Assembly (NCBI GenBank): GCA_949425635.1
Contig: CASPWD010000002.1
Coordinates: 310,001 to 374,000 of the forward strand
DNA length: 64,000 nt
Source: an uncultured Bacilli bacterium
GTDB lineage: Bacteria; Bacillota_I; Bacilli_A; RF39; UBA660
Direction: 5' to 3'
Shown: piece by piece, positions 26,526 through 33,397 of the stretch
How positions within the stretch are numbered: the stretch's first letter is position 1
Layout of the letters: every line of letters begins with the position of its first letter
Made by a program: the position numbers and the translations under genes
Notes under the pieces: generated by a model
Seen by the model: the letters and a program-made list of their open reading frames with translations, nothing else
The model's database searches: none
Told to the model about the DNA's origin: nothing

Positions 26526-28073
26526 TTATCTTTCTATAATATTGATTGCCACTTTAATACCATCAACTGCCGCTGAAGTGATTCCTCCTGCATATCCAGC
26601 ACCTTCACCACAAGGATAAATGCCCTCAATATTAGACATTAAATTTTCGTTTCTAACAATTGTTACTGGTGACGACGAACGAGTTTCTACACCTGTTAAA
26701 ATAGCATCTGGATTAGCAAACCCCTTTATTTTTTTATCAAATGACAAGATTCCTTCCTTCAATGTTTTAGAGACAAAATCAGGCAATATATCATTTAAAT
26801 TACATAGAGTATATCCTGGTTTATAAGAAGGTACTATACTTCCTATTTTAGTTGAAGGCACATTATTTATAAAATCTTCAACTCTTTGGACTGGAGCATT
26901 ATAATTACTTCCTCCTAAAACAAACGCTTTATGTTCTAATTCTTCTTGGAAATACAGTCCAGCTAACGGATCTTCTCCCTCAAAATCAGTTGTTAAAACA
27001 TTAACTAATAAAGCTGCATTCGCATTTTCTTTATCTCTTTTAAATACAGACATTCCATTAGTTACAATCGCTTCTTTTTCGCTAGCTGAGGCAATAACTT
27101 CACCACCTGGACACATACAGAAAGTATAACAACTACGATTATCTCCATGATATGCTAATTTATACTCAGCTGGAGGTAAATTAAGTTTTGTATATGTTCC
27201 ATACTGAGAATCATTTATCATCGATTGCTTATGTTCAACTCTAACTCCTACTGAAAAGTTTTTTCTTACCATTTCAATGTTTTTATCAAATAACATTTTA
27301 AAAGTATCTCTCGCACTATGACCAATAGCTAAAACTAAAGCATCCGTTTTAAAAACACCATTATTTGTTTCAACTGTAATAATTGAATTATCTTTAGTAA
27401 CATTAGTCATCTTAGTTTCAAAGTAATAATTTCCACCATTACTTTCAATATAACTACGTATATTTCTTAATATATTTATTAAATTATCAGTTCCTATATG
27501 AGGTTTACTTAAATATAATATTTCTTCAGGTGCTCCAAACTTATAAAAATAGTCTAAGACTTTTTTTATTAAAGGAGAATGAATACCTGTAGTTAATTTA
27601 CCATCACTAAAAGTACCAGCTCCACCTTCTCCAAATTGGACATTACACATTTCATTTAACTTCCCTGTTGTTTTATATTCTTCAACAAAAGATATTCTTT
27701 CATCAACGGAACTACCTTGTTCAATAATAATCGGCTTAATACCATTATCAATAAACGTTAGAGCACAAAATAAGCCAGCTGGTCCAGCTCCCACAATAAT
27801 AGGTCTATATTGACTATTTCTTAATTTCGTAATACTTGGCTCTTCTACTTCTGCAATACTTTTAATATTTGGATACTTACAATCATCTTTTACTTTAATA
27901 TTAAAAGAATAATTGTAATGAACATTTTTCTTATCTCTTGCATCAATAGACTTCTTAACAATTTCAAAAAGCAATACATCTTTTTCAGATATCTTGTTTT
28001 TCTTCAGAACTTTTAAACGTAAAGAATCTTTATCTAAATCCTCATAAATTTTAACATTATCAATTCTTAACAT
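26526..28073 (-). CDS. COG2509-type FAD-dependent dehydrogenase
   Basis: 515 residues. A roughly 90-residue N-terminal ferredoxin-like domain (LRIDNVKIYEDL...) precedes a Rossmann FAD site IIVGAGPAGLFCAL (about 90-103). 'GEGGAGTFSDGKL' and the C-terminal 'YPCGEGAGYAGGITSAAVDG' match the uncharacterised FAD dehydrogenase family COG2509. Substrate unknown. Start ATG at 28073 follows TTGGTGATTCT; a longer GTG form (28091) is possible. A promoter-like element shared with the 29117 gene lies upstream. Confidence 0.85.
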   Translation of the reverse strand: MLRIDNVKIYEDLDKDSLRLKVLKKNKISEKDVLLFEIVKKSIDARDKKNVHYNYSFNIKVKDDCKYPNIKSIAEVEEPSITKLRNSQYRPIIVGAGPAGLFCALTFIDNGIKPIIIEQGSSVDERISFVEEYKTTGKLNEMCNVQFGEGGAGTFSDGKLTTGIHSPLIKKVLDYFYKFGAPEEILYLSKPHIGTDNLINILRNIRSYIESNGGNYYFETKMTNVTKDNSIITVETNNGVFKTDALVLAIGHSARDTFKMLFDKNIEMVRKNFSVGVRVEHKQSMINDSQYGTYTKLNLPPAEYKLAYHGDNRSCYTFCMCPGGEVIASASEKEAIVTNGMSVFKRDKENANAALLVNVLTTDFEGEDPLAGLYFQEELEHKAFVLGGSNYNAPVQRVEDFINNVPSTKIGSIVPSYKPGYTLCNLNDILPDFVSKTLKEGILSFDKKIKGFANPDAILTGVETRSSSPVTIVRNENLMSNIEGIYPCGEGAGYAGGITSAAVDGIKVAINIIER

Positions 28074-28145
28074 AGAATCACCAACTTCCACCTTATTTTA
28101 CCATAATACTCACCTTTATCAAAAATTATCTGCGTTTTTTACCCT

Positions 28146-28176
28146 CTACTTATAATTATTATCCACAGTACTTCAA
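28146..28176 (-). promoter_or_regulatory. Promoter-like repeat, copy 1 (before the COG2509 gene)
   Basis: A 20-bp block identical to 29600-29619, plus about 25 bp of similar flank. On the minus strand it reads TTGAAG, a 16-bp spacer and TATAAG, so it is probably a promoter with a shared control site. Confidence 0.45.
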
Positions 28177-28193
28177 TTTCCTTTTTAAATTTT

Positions 28194-28221
28194 AAAAAAG
28201 ATGAAAAATATCATCCTTTTT
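28194..28221 (-). terminator. Intrinsic terminator after pyrH
   Basis: Minus-strand stem AAAAAGGATGA/TCATCTTTTTT, T-rich tail. Confidence 0.8.
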
Positions 28222-28226
28222 AACAA

Positions 28227-28937
28227 TTAACTACAATAATTCTTAACTACTGTTCCAATATCTTCGCCTTCAATTACTCGTTTTAGATTTCCCTTTTTAT
28301 TAATATCAAAAACAATTATAGGAATATCATTGTCCATACAAAGAGAAGTAGCTGTAGTATCCATTACATTCAATTTTTTATTTAAAACATCTAAATAAGA
28401 TATTTCTGTCATTTTTTTAGCATCCTTATTCTTCTTAGGATCACTATCATATATTCCATCTACGTTAGTTGCTTTTATTAATGCATCAGCACCTATCTCC
28501 GCTGCCCTTAAAGCTGCAGCAGTATCAGTTGAGAAAAAAGGAGACCCCGTTCCACACCCGAACACCACCACACGTTTATTGCTTAAATGCTTTAAAGCTC
28601 TATCTTTAACATAATATTCAGCGATTTGTCTCATTTCCACTCCTGTTTGTACTCTAACATCTTGACCCAATTGTTTAAAAGCATCACCAATAGCTAAAGC
28701 ATTCATTGTTGTCCCTAGCATACCAATATAATCTGAAGTACATCTATCCATCTGCTGATTACTTCTTCCTCTCCAAAAATTTCCGCCTCCTACTACAATA
28801 CCAACTTCAATCCCCATTTTTGCAATCATTGTAATTTCTTGACATATATCTAAGACCTTATCAAAATCAATTCCGCTAGTTTTATCTCCTGCTAATGATT
28901 CTCCACTTAACTTAAGCAAAATTCTTTTATATTTCAT
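28227..28937 (-). CDS. pyrH: UMP kinase
   Basis: 236 residues. Hexameric bacterial UMP kinase (UMP to UDP), amino-acid kinase fold. Signatures: LKLSGESLAGD (7-17), VGGGNFWRGR (about 50-59), 'YIGMLGTTMNALA', GTGSPFFSTDTAAALRAAEI (about 131-150) and KATNVDGIYDSDPKK. Not in the usual tsf-pyrH-frr block; it lies 24 kb away as a single gene. The upstream 115 nt hold a promoter, a leader ORF and a terminator with only 13 nt between the T-run and the ATG, so expression should need read-through. Confidence 0.97.
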   Translation of the reverse strand: MKYKRILLKLSGESLAGDKTSGIDFDKVLDICQEITMIAKMGIEVGIVVGGGNFWRGRSNQQMDRCTSDYIGMLGTTMNALAIGDAFKQLGQDVRVQTGVEMRQIAEYYVKDRALKHLSNKRVVVFGCGTGSPFFSTDTAAALRAAEIGADALIKATNVDGIYDSDPKKNKDAKKMTEISYLDVLNKKLNVMDTTATSLCMDNDIPIIVFDINKKGNLKRVIEGEDIGTVVKNYCS

Positions 28938-28950
28938 ATTTTCCTCCTAC

Positions 28951-28981
28951 AAAAAAACTTATTATCACTAAAGATAATAAG
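28951..28981 (-). terminator. Attenuator-type terminator in the pyrH leader
   Basis: Minus-strand stem CTTATTATC/GATAATAAG (9 bp, loop TTTAGT) followed by seven T. It begins 2 nt after the leader-peptide stop codon and ends just before the pyrH RBS (GTAGGAGGAA). A ribosome at the stop would cover the 5' arm, so its folding should depend on leader translation. Confidence 0.75.
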
Positions 28982-28983
28982 CC

Positions 28984-29031
28984 CTAATTAAATAAAAGAG
29001 ATAGTAAATTTTTTATATAACATTTCTTCAT
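28984..29031 (-). CDS. pyrH leader peptide (15 residues)
   Basis: ATG at 29031 with a strong RBS (AAGGAGGG, 5 nt away), encoding MKKCYIKNLLSLLFN and a TAG stop. The second half is T-rich in DNA (codons 9-15 are mostly TTA, CTT, TTT), which could make RNA polymerase pause when UTP is low. Short length, strong RBS, and a terminator 2 nt behind the stop are hallmarks of a transcription-attenuation leader. The control model is inference, drawn from the enterobacterial pyrBI and pyrE cases. Confidence 0.65.
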   Translation of the reverse strand: MKKCYIKNLLSLLFN

Positions 29032-29050
29032 ACTATCCCTCCTTATATTA

Positions 29051-29079
29051 ATAATACAACAAAGAATAAGGAGTATCAA
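29051..29079 (-). promoter_or_regulatory. Sigma-A promoter of the pyrH leader
   Basis: TTGATA (29074-29079) and TATTAT (29051-29056), 17-bp spacer. The predicted start lies only a few bases before the leader RBS, giving a nearly leaderless leader peptide. Confidence 0.75.
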
Positions 29080-29116
29080 ACCTTATTTATATTATTTAAC
29101 ACTTACTTTAATAAAT

Positions 29117-29545
29117 TTATAACATTTCAATATTCTCAACTAACTCTTCAAAAACTTCTAAAATAAAACCGTAATTCAAAACCATCTCTTGATTATTCTT
29201 ATCAAATTCGTCACATATTTTTTTCATATTATAGCGTATTATTGGAGAGGAACCATACATTCTTATTCCATCATTAGTTTGACAATAATATTCCTCTTTC
29301 AGATAATCTCTTTCATCTCCAAAAGCGAAAACTAACCAAACACCTATTGAGTCAACACTCATAAATAAATGTATAGAAAATTTTTCTTCATCCTCTTCCA
29401 TATAACTGCTATCTAGTATTTTTAAATGCAAAACATCTTTATCTAATATACGACTTATAAAATCAACAAGCTTATCATAGTAATCTCTTTTACTAAAAAC
29501 ATGCTTAAAAATCTCATCTTCAAATTCATAATCAACAATCTTCAC
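29117..29545 (-). CDS. Hypothetical acidic cytoplasmic protein
   Basis: 142 residues from a GTG at 29545 (GGAGG 10 nt before). Strongly acidic, no membrane helix, not recognised. It lies just upstream of the pyrH promoter and could share its mRNA only by read-through. A short upstream reading frame (29532-29585) with a better RBS overlaps its start. In-frame TTG starts at 29566 and 29551 are alternatives. Confidence 0.55.
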   Translation of the reverse strand: MKIVDYEFEDEIFKHVFSKRDYYDKLVDFISRILDKDVLHLKILDSSYMEEDEEKFSIHLFMSVDSIGVWLVFAFGDERDYLKEEYYCQTNDGIRMYGSSPIIRYNMKKICDEFDKNNQEMVLNYGFILEVFEELVENIEML

Positions 29546-29585
29546 AACTATCAATCCTCCCTTCAAAAATTTTACTTATACACAT
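29532..29585 (-). CDS. Short upstream reading frame overlapping the 29117 gene
   Basis: ATG at 29585 behind AGAAGGAGG, 17 codons (MCISKIFEGR... ending in C) and TGA; three Cys. It ends inside the start region of the next gene in another frame, which would allow translational coupling. Could be a leader peptide or chance. Confidence 0.35.
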   Translation of the reverse strand: MCISKIFEGRIDSCEDC

Positions 29586-29599
29586 TTATATACCTCCTT

Positions 29600-29631
29600 C
29601 TACTTATAATTATTATCCATAACCACTCAAT
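29600..29631 (-). promoter_or_regulatory. Promoter-like repeat, copy 2 (before the 29117 gene)
   Basis: Same 20 bp as at 28146-28165. On the minus strand TTGAGT, 16 bp, TATAAG. The RBS of the short upstream frame follows directly. Confidence 0.45.
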
Positions 29632-29647
29632 TTCCTTCTTTTTTACG

Positions 29648-29676
29648 AAAAAAAAGAACTTTTTTTAAAAGTTCTT
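29648..29676 (-). terminator. Intrinsic terminator after the 29686 gene
   Basis: Minus-strand stem AAGAACTTT/AAAGTTCTT followed by eight T. Confidence 0.85.
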
Positions 29677-29685
29677 AAATTCAAT

Positions 29686-30681
29686 TTAACTTAAAGTATA
29701 TGGATTTTCTAAAGTTCCTTCTCCATTAAGTGGTCCATTAACATTTATAACAGGTCTTACTCCCATTTCTTCGCTTGGATTAACACTTTGAATACTTCCA
29801 TCTCTATAAGCAAATACATTATCAGTTCCATTACCATTAGCTAAATAGAACCCACCATCAACGTTCAAATAATTTTCACCAGTTACACCATCACTAATAA
29901 TACTTGCTTCTCTAACACTTAATGTTCCTACTTTTCTTAATGAATAACCTTCAAAATTGATTAAATTTTCAACTTCATAATCAACATAATTAGTTCCGTC
30001 ATAATCAGCTTCAACAAAATTATTTTCTTCACCAAAAGTATTGTTAAACCACTCTTGTAATAAAACAGCAATTGTACTACCACTATACTCATTAACAAGT
30101 CCATAACTTGATTTAGTAATAACATCATCAAGTATAACTCTATAACTACCATCGCCATTGATTCTTACAATTCTAAACATTCTATCATTTATTCTAATAT
30201 AATTATTTGTTGCATCAGCTTTATAATAATATGATTTACCCATATTATCATTTATTGAATTCAATCCATTAGGTGCCAACTCGTTACCTTGCTCATCATC
30301 GCTAAATACTAATTCGCAAGTTGTATTTTCATTAACATACTCGGAAGAAACTATTGAAGTAATCGGATCGTATTCTAAAGAACCATTAGTACAATCAAAC
30401 GACTCAAAACTTCCATTACCATTTATCGTCGCACTAAAAGAACCTTCTTTTACATTCTTTATAAAAACATCTTGATTCCCATTTACTATATCTATTCTTA
30501 CTGTATATTTATTCTGTGTCTCATCTGCTAACTTAGCTGAAAAAGCAACAGCACTCATCGCTAAACAAGAACAAGCCACTACAAGTAAAGGAACATACAT
30601 ATTACCTAACTTACTATTATCGCCTTTAATTCTCTTACTTTTTAAATTCTCTAATTCTTTATCTGGATTAAATTTTTTCAT
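29686..30681 (-). CDS. Membrane-anchored extracellular protein with 'FRIV' domain
   Basis: 331 residues. Charged 28-residue cytoplasmic tail, membrane helix (about 29-48, MYVPLLVVACSCLAMSAVAF), then an outside part of about 280 residues. The segment NNYIRINDRMFRIVRINGDG (about 160-179) and the C-terminal 'GVRPVINV...GEGTLENPYTL' recur in Bacillota pilin-like and surface proteins of unknown role. The gene at 35776 shares both features. Two Cys (FDCTNG and TTCELVF, about 97 and 121) might bridge. Consensus promoter upstream. Confidence 0.65.
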   Translation of the reverse strand: MKKFNPDKELENLKSKRIKGDNSKLGNMYVPLLVVACSCLAMSAVAFSAKLADETQNKYTVRIDIVNGNQDVFIKNVKEGSFSATINGNGSFESFDCTNGSLEYDPITSIVSSEYVNENTTCELVFSDDEQGNELAPNGLNSINDNMGKSYYYKADATNNYIRINDRMFRIVRINGDGSYRVILDDVITKSSYGLVNEYSGSTIAVLLQEWFNNTFGEENNFVEADYDGTNYVDYEVENLINFEGYSLRKVGTLSVREASIISDGVTGENYLNVDGGFYLANGNGTDNVFAYRDGSIQSVNPSEEMGVRPVINVNGPLNGEGTLENPYTLS

Positions 30682-30706
30682 ATCAATACTCTCCTATATC
30701 ATATTA

Positions 30707-30735
30707 ATTATAAAATAGAAAGCACTAAAAATCAA
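30707..30735 (-). promoter_or_regulatory. Sigma-A promoter of the 29686 gene
   Basis: TTGATT (30730-30735), 17-bp spacer, TATAAT (30707-30712). Confidence 0.75.
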
Positions 30736-30741
30736 TCTCTA

Positions 30742-31323
30742 TCAAGTTATATTTATTATTTTATTCTTTACTAAATACCTTAATAGTTCTCCCCAATCAT
30801 TTATCATTACTAAATAATTATTCTCCTTTATTTGAACATCACAATCTTTAAAATAAATTGTCCTAACTTTACCATTTCTTAAAGAATTACATATTTGTGG
30901 ATGATCATCAATCATCAAATCTATTCCTAATTCTTTACATATTCGTAACTTGTCTGTTACCTCAAAATAAATATTATCATAATAAATATCATATTTTTTT
31001 AAAGTCTTAAGTACTTCATCTTTTGTTTTCTTATTTATACTACCTCTTGCAGTAATGAAAACTATTTCTATACCATTTTTATGTAATAAATCAATAACTT
31101 CTTTGCTTCCAGGAACCAAACCACAATTATTAGTTCCTAATATTAAATAATTACTAATAAAATCTTCCTTTTCCCACTTATTCCAATCATACATATTCAA
31201 ATAAGAAAAATCATCATTTATCTTACCATTTGCACCTATTAAAACATCATAATAAGCAGCATAAAATCTCATCATTCTTTCATAATCAAGAATAACCCCA
31301 TCTATATCAATACCTATTCTCAT
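30742..31323 (-). CDS. HAD-superfamily 5'-nucleotidase-like hydrolase
   Basis: 193 residues. HAD motif I is GIDIDGVILDYE (nucleophile Asp5, acid Asp7), motif II VFITARGS, a Lys region near 109-115 and motif IV DLMIDDHPQI. The layout and small cap fit the 5'(3')-deoxyribonucleotidase / NT5C-type family. Its ATG overlaps the TGA of the radical-SAM-like gene (ATGA), so the two are co-translated and may act together on a nucleotide or its derivative; that link is inference. Confidence 0.75.
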   Translation of the reverse strand: MRIGIDIDGVILDYERMMRFYAAYYDVLIGANGKINDDFSYLNMYDWNKWEKEDFISNYLILGTNNCGLVPGSKEVIDLLHKNGIEIVFITARGSINKKTKDEVLKTLKKYDIYYDNIYFEVTDKLRICKELGIDLMIDDHPQICNSLRNGKVRTIYFKDCDVQIKENNYLVMINDWGELLRYLVKNKIINIT

Positions 31324-32444
31324 TTTCTCTTCACCAAAGCCTTATTAGTCACCCATTTTTCACTGATATATGGACTTTCATAAAATGAAGCATCAACTGT
31401 ATACCCTGTTAACCATTTTATAACACGAACATCTGAAGTAGTTAATCGATCATTAATCTTTATAATTTTACCACTTATATTAGCACAATCTGGTGATGGA
31501 AATTCACACATTCCTTTCTTCATTAAAATACAAACATGATGTTCTTTTTCTACAATTTCATAATCAAACGGTATTACATTACCTAAATTAGGATTACTAC
31601 TTAAATGTTCTTTATAACTATGGCATTCTTCTTTCATAACACAGTTATCACATCCTAATTCGCTTGGACGATAATAATGAGCATTATAGTCTCTTCCTAA
31701 TCCATGAACATATGAAAATAAACAAGATGTCTTTCTAAAAACAGGAACACCATATTGTTTAGCCATTCCTTCAAATAATTTAACCACTTCATCAGCGATA
31801 ACCTTTTTATGACCAAATGTAAATCCTGGATATGGTTTCAAATCCAATCCTTGTTCTTCCCATATTTTTACACTAGATGGTTTACCTTGTAAACCAGAAT
31901 ATCCTACCGCCAATCCATATTTTTTAGCTAACTGTAAGACATTAGCAAAAGCCTCTACAGTATCATTAATACCATAACATATTGGACGATATTCAATAGA
32001 ATACTTATAATTATTCGTACGATTCTTAGTTACTTCAAGATTCTTTTTAAATCTTGCCATAGTATTTCCATCATACTTAGAATCAACTCCAAAAGTCGAA
32101 AAAGCCACATGTAAATCTAAATTAAAAGGAACATCTGGAAATTTTGAAAAATCTCCTTTAGTTACAATAACAACAGGTCCTTTATGACCTGATCTTTCTA
32201 AAGCTTTCAACAAACCTATTGTATTATCCATTTGTAATAAAGGATCACCATAAAATAAATTAACAGCAACTGGTATATTAACAAAATTAGGATTAATATC
32301 TCCAGGCATTATATGATAATGTTTTTCTTCACACTTCTCTCCATTTAATCGACAATACTTACAATCATAGCAATAATCTAATGTATCACCAAGCAAATAA
32401 AACGATTTAGCGAATAAAGCCAAATCAGTTACATTATTTTCCAT
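31320..32444 (-). CDS. Radical SAM-like protein with CX2CX2C cluster motif
   Basis: 374 residues. The N-terminus has YCYDCKYC (Cys25, 28, 31) plus Cys38. This is spaced like a radical SAM cluster, but with two rather than three residues between the first two Cys. The middle follows a TIM-barrel pattern seen in SplB/photolyase-like radical SAM enzymes (VVIVTKGDF, YSIEYRPI, VGYSGLQG). A second Cys set CDNCVMKEEC (about 270-279) and a C-terminal CEFPSPDC suggest an auxiliary Fe-S site. Function unknown. It forms an operon with the HAD enzyme. Consensus promoter and GAGGTGA RBS upstream. Confidence 0.65.
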   Translation of the reverse strand: MENNVTDLALFAKSFYLLGDTLDYCYDCKYCRLNGEKCEEKHYHIMPGDINPNFVNIPVAVNLFYGDPLLQMDNTIGLLKALERSGHKGPVVIVTKGDFSKFPDVPFNLDLHVAFSTFGVDSKYDGNTMARFKKNLEVTKNRTNNYKYSIEYRPICYGINDTVEAFANVLQLAKKYGLAVGYSGLQGKPSSVKIWEEQGLDLKPYPGFTFGHKKVIADEVVKLFEGMAKQYGVPVFRKTSCLFSYVHGLGRDYNAHYYRPSELGCDNCVMKEECHSYKEHLSSNPNLGNVIPFDYEIVEKEHHVCILMKKGMCEFPSPDCANISGKIIKINDRLTTSDVRVIKWLTGYTVDASFYESPYISEKWVTNKALVKRK

Positions 32445-32463
32445 TTTCCTTCACCTCAAAAAA

Positions 32464-32492
32464 AATATAACCGATTAATTAAAAATTAACAA
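32464..32492 (-). promoter_or_regulatory. Sigma-A promoter of the radical SAM-HAD operon
   Basis: TTGTTA (32487-32492), 17-bp spacer, TATATT (32464-32469). Confidence 0.7.
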
Positions 32493-32518
32493 AGACCAAT
32501 TTTTTATTGCCAATATAT

Positions 32519-32550
32519 AAAAAAAATATAACTATTCTTTTAAGTTATAT
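32519..32550 (-). terminator. Second terminator behind the micro-peptide gene
   Basis: Minus-strand stem ATATAACT/AGTTATAT with loop and T-run, 40 nt beyond the first terminator. No extra gene lies between the two; it may be a backup stop. Confidence 0.5.
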
Positions 32551-32588
32551 CCCATATATACATTTAAATATAATCTAATTAAAACATG

Positions 32589-32610
32589 AAAAAACTGACA
32601 GATGTCAGTT
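32589..32610 (-). terminator. Intrinsic terminator of the micro-peptide gene
   Basis: Minus-strand stem AACTGAC/GTCAGTT, tight loop, six T. It begins at the stop codon of the 26-residue frame. Confidence 0.8.
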
Positions 32611-32690
32611 TAAGCACTAATCGTTATAAGAATAGCAATTATTATTAAAAAAAGAATCGTCAAAAATCTTTCTCTTGTTTCAATTTTCAC
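32610..32690 (-). CDS. 26-residue single-helix membrane peptide
   Basis: GTG at 32690 behind AGGAGG; the peptide begins MKIETRERFL and continues as one hydrophobic helix (Leu, Ile, Phe, Ala) to the C-terminal ISA. It has a consensus promoter 20 nt upstream (TTGAAG, 17 bp, TAGAAT) and a terminator at its stop, so it is a complete gene of about 110 nt. Similar size and shape occur in type I toxins and in small stress or regulatory membrane peptides. No antisense RNA promoter was identified, so I do not call it a toxin. Confidence 0.6.
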   Translation of the reverse strand: MKIETRERFLTILFLIIIAILITISA

Positions 32691-32715
32691 ACTATTCCTC
32701 CTAACACTAATAACT

Positions 32716-32744
32716 ATTCTACCCAAAATATTATTTCACTTCAA
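32716..32744 (-). promoter_or_regulatory. Sigma-A promoter of the micro-peptide gene
   Basis: TTGAAG (32739-32744), 17-bp spacer, TAGAAT (32716-32721). Confidence 0.65.
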
Positions 32745-32754
32745 TAAAAAGAAT

Positions 32755-32784
32755 AAAAAAATAATTTCTTTACGTAAAGAAATT
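32755..32784 (-). terminator. Intrinsic terminator after the HD gene
   Basis: Perfect palindromic stem AATTTCTTTAC/GTAAAGAAATT followed by seven T on the minus strand; the stop codon of the HD gene lies at its edge. Confidence 0.85.
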
Positions 32785-33397
32785 AAATTTTTCTAAAAAA
32801 ATAGTTAAAAGCCTTATTCGGCAAATTTTGAACCATCTTTGGTACAACAGTTATACTAGGTAACTCATGAACACTATTCCACTTATCAATCGCCGTAATA
32901 ATAACTCCCTCTTTATATCTCGGAGGTATTATATTAAGTGGAAACATATGTCTTTTTATAGAATTCGTTATTTTTTTGTTTTCAAGTTCAGGAAAATATT
33001 TTACATAATTAATAGAAGCATCTTTAGCATGTGTAAAACCATGTCTCTTAAAAAGAGGTTTCTTTATTTTCATAAGTTGAACATATCTTCCATTTTCAAA
33101 CTCTTCTAATTCTGGAGTACTAATCCATGCTTGACTATAAAAATCATGTAATAAACCAGCTAATGCACATACTTTTAAATCTGCATTAAAATATCTTCCT
33201 ACTAAAAAAGAATTAAATGAAACTAAAATTGAATGATCCCACACAGTCATTTCATGATGATGCATAAACATCTTTCTTCTTTGAAACTCATCATTTAATA
33301 AAACTTTTTCTACTATTTCATACCAATCTTCAAAAAGAGGATGTAATACTACACAAGGATCTATTGCACTAATAATATCTTCACTATAGTAATTCAC
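32783..33397 (-). CDS. HD-domain metal-dependent phosphohydrolase
   Basis: 204 residues. HD-superfamily pattern: H..TVWDHSILVS (metal His), CALAGLLHDFY (the HD pair, about 85-88), 'GFTHAKDA' and 'SIKRHMFPLN'. These enzymes hydrolyse phosphate esters of nucleotides or related compounds; the substrate is unknown. Its ATG overlaps the stop of the ylbL-like gene by 1 nt, so the two are co-translated. No membrane part. Confidence 0.8.
   Translation of the reverse strand: MNYYSEDIISAIDPCVVLHPLFEDWYEIVEKVLLNDEFQRRKMFMHHHEMTVWDHSILVSFNSFLVGRYFNADLKVCALAGLLHDFYSQAWISTPELEEFENGRYVQLMKIKKPLFKRHGFTHAKDASINYVKYFPELENKKITNSIKRHMFPLNIIPPRYKEGVIITAIDKWNSVHELPSITVVPKMVQNLPNKAFNYFFRKI

Noticed and set aside
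32619-32690. Type I toxin-antitoxin call for the 26-residue peptide
   Set aside because: No antisense promoter or repeated copy is visible, so only a small membrane-peptide gene is claimed.
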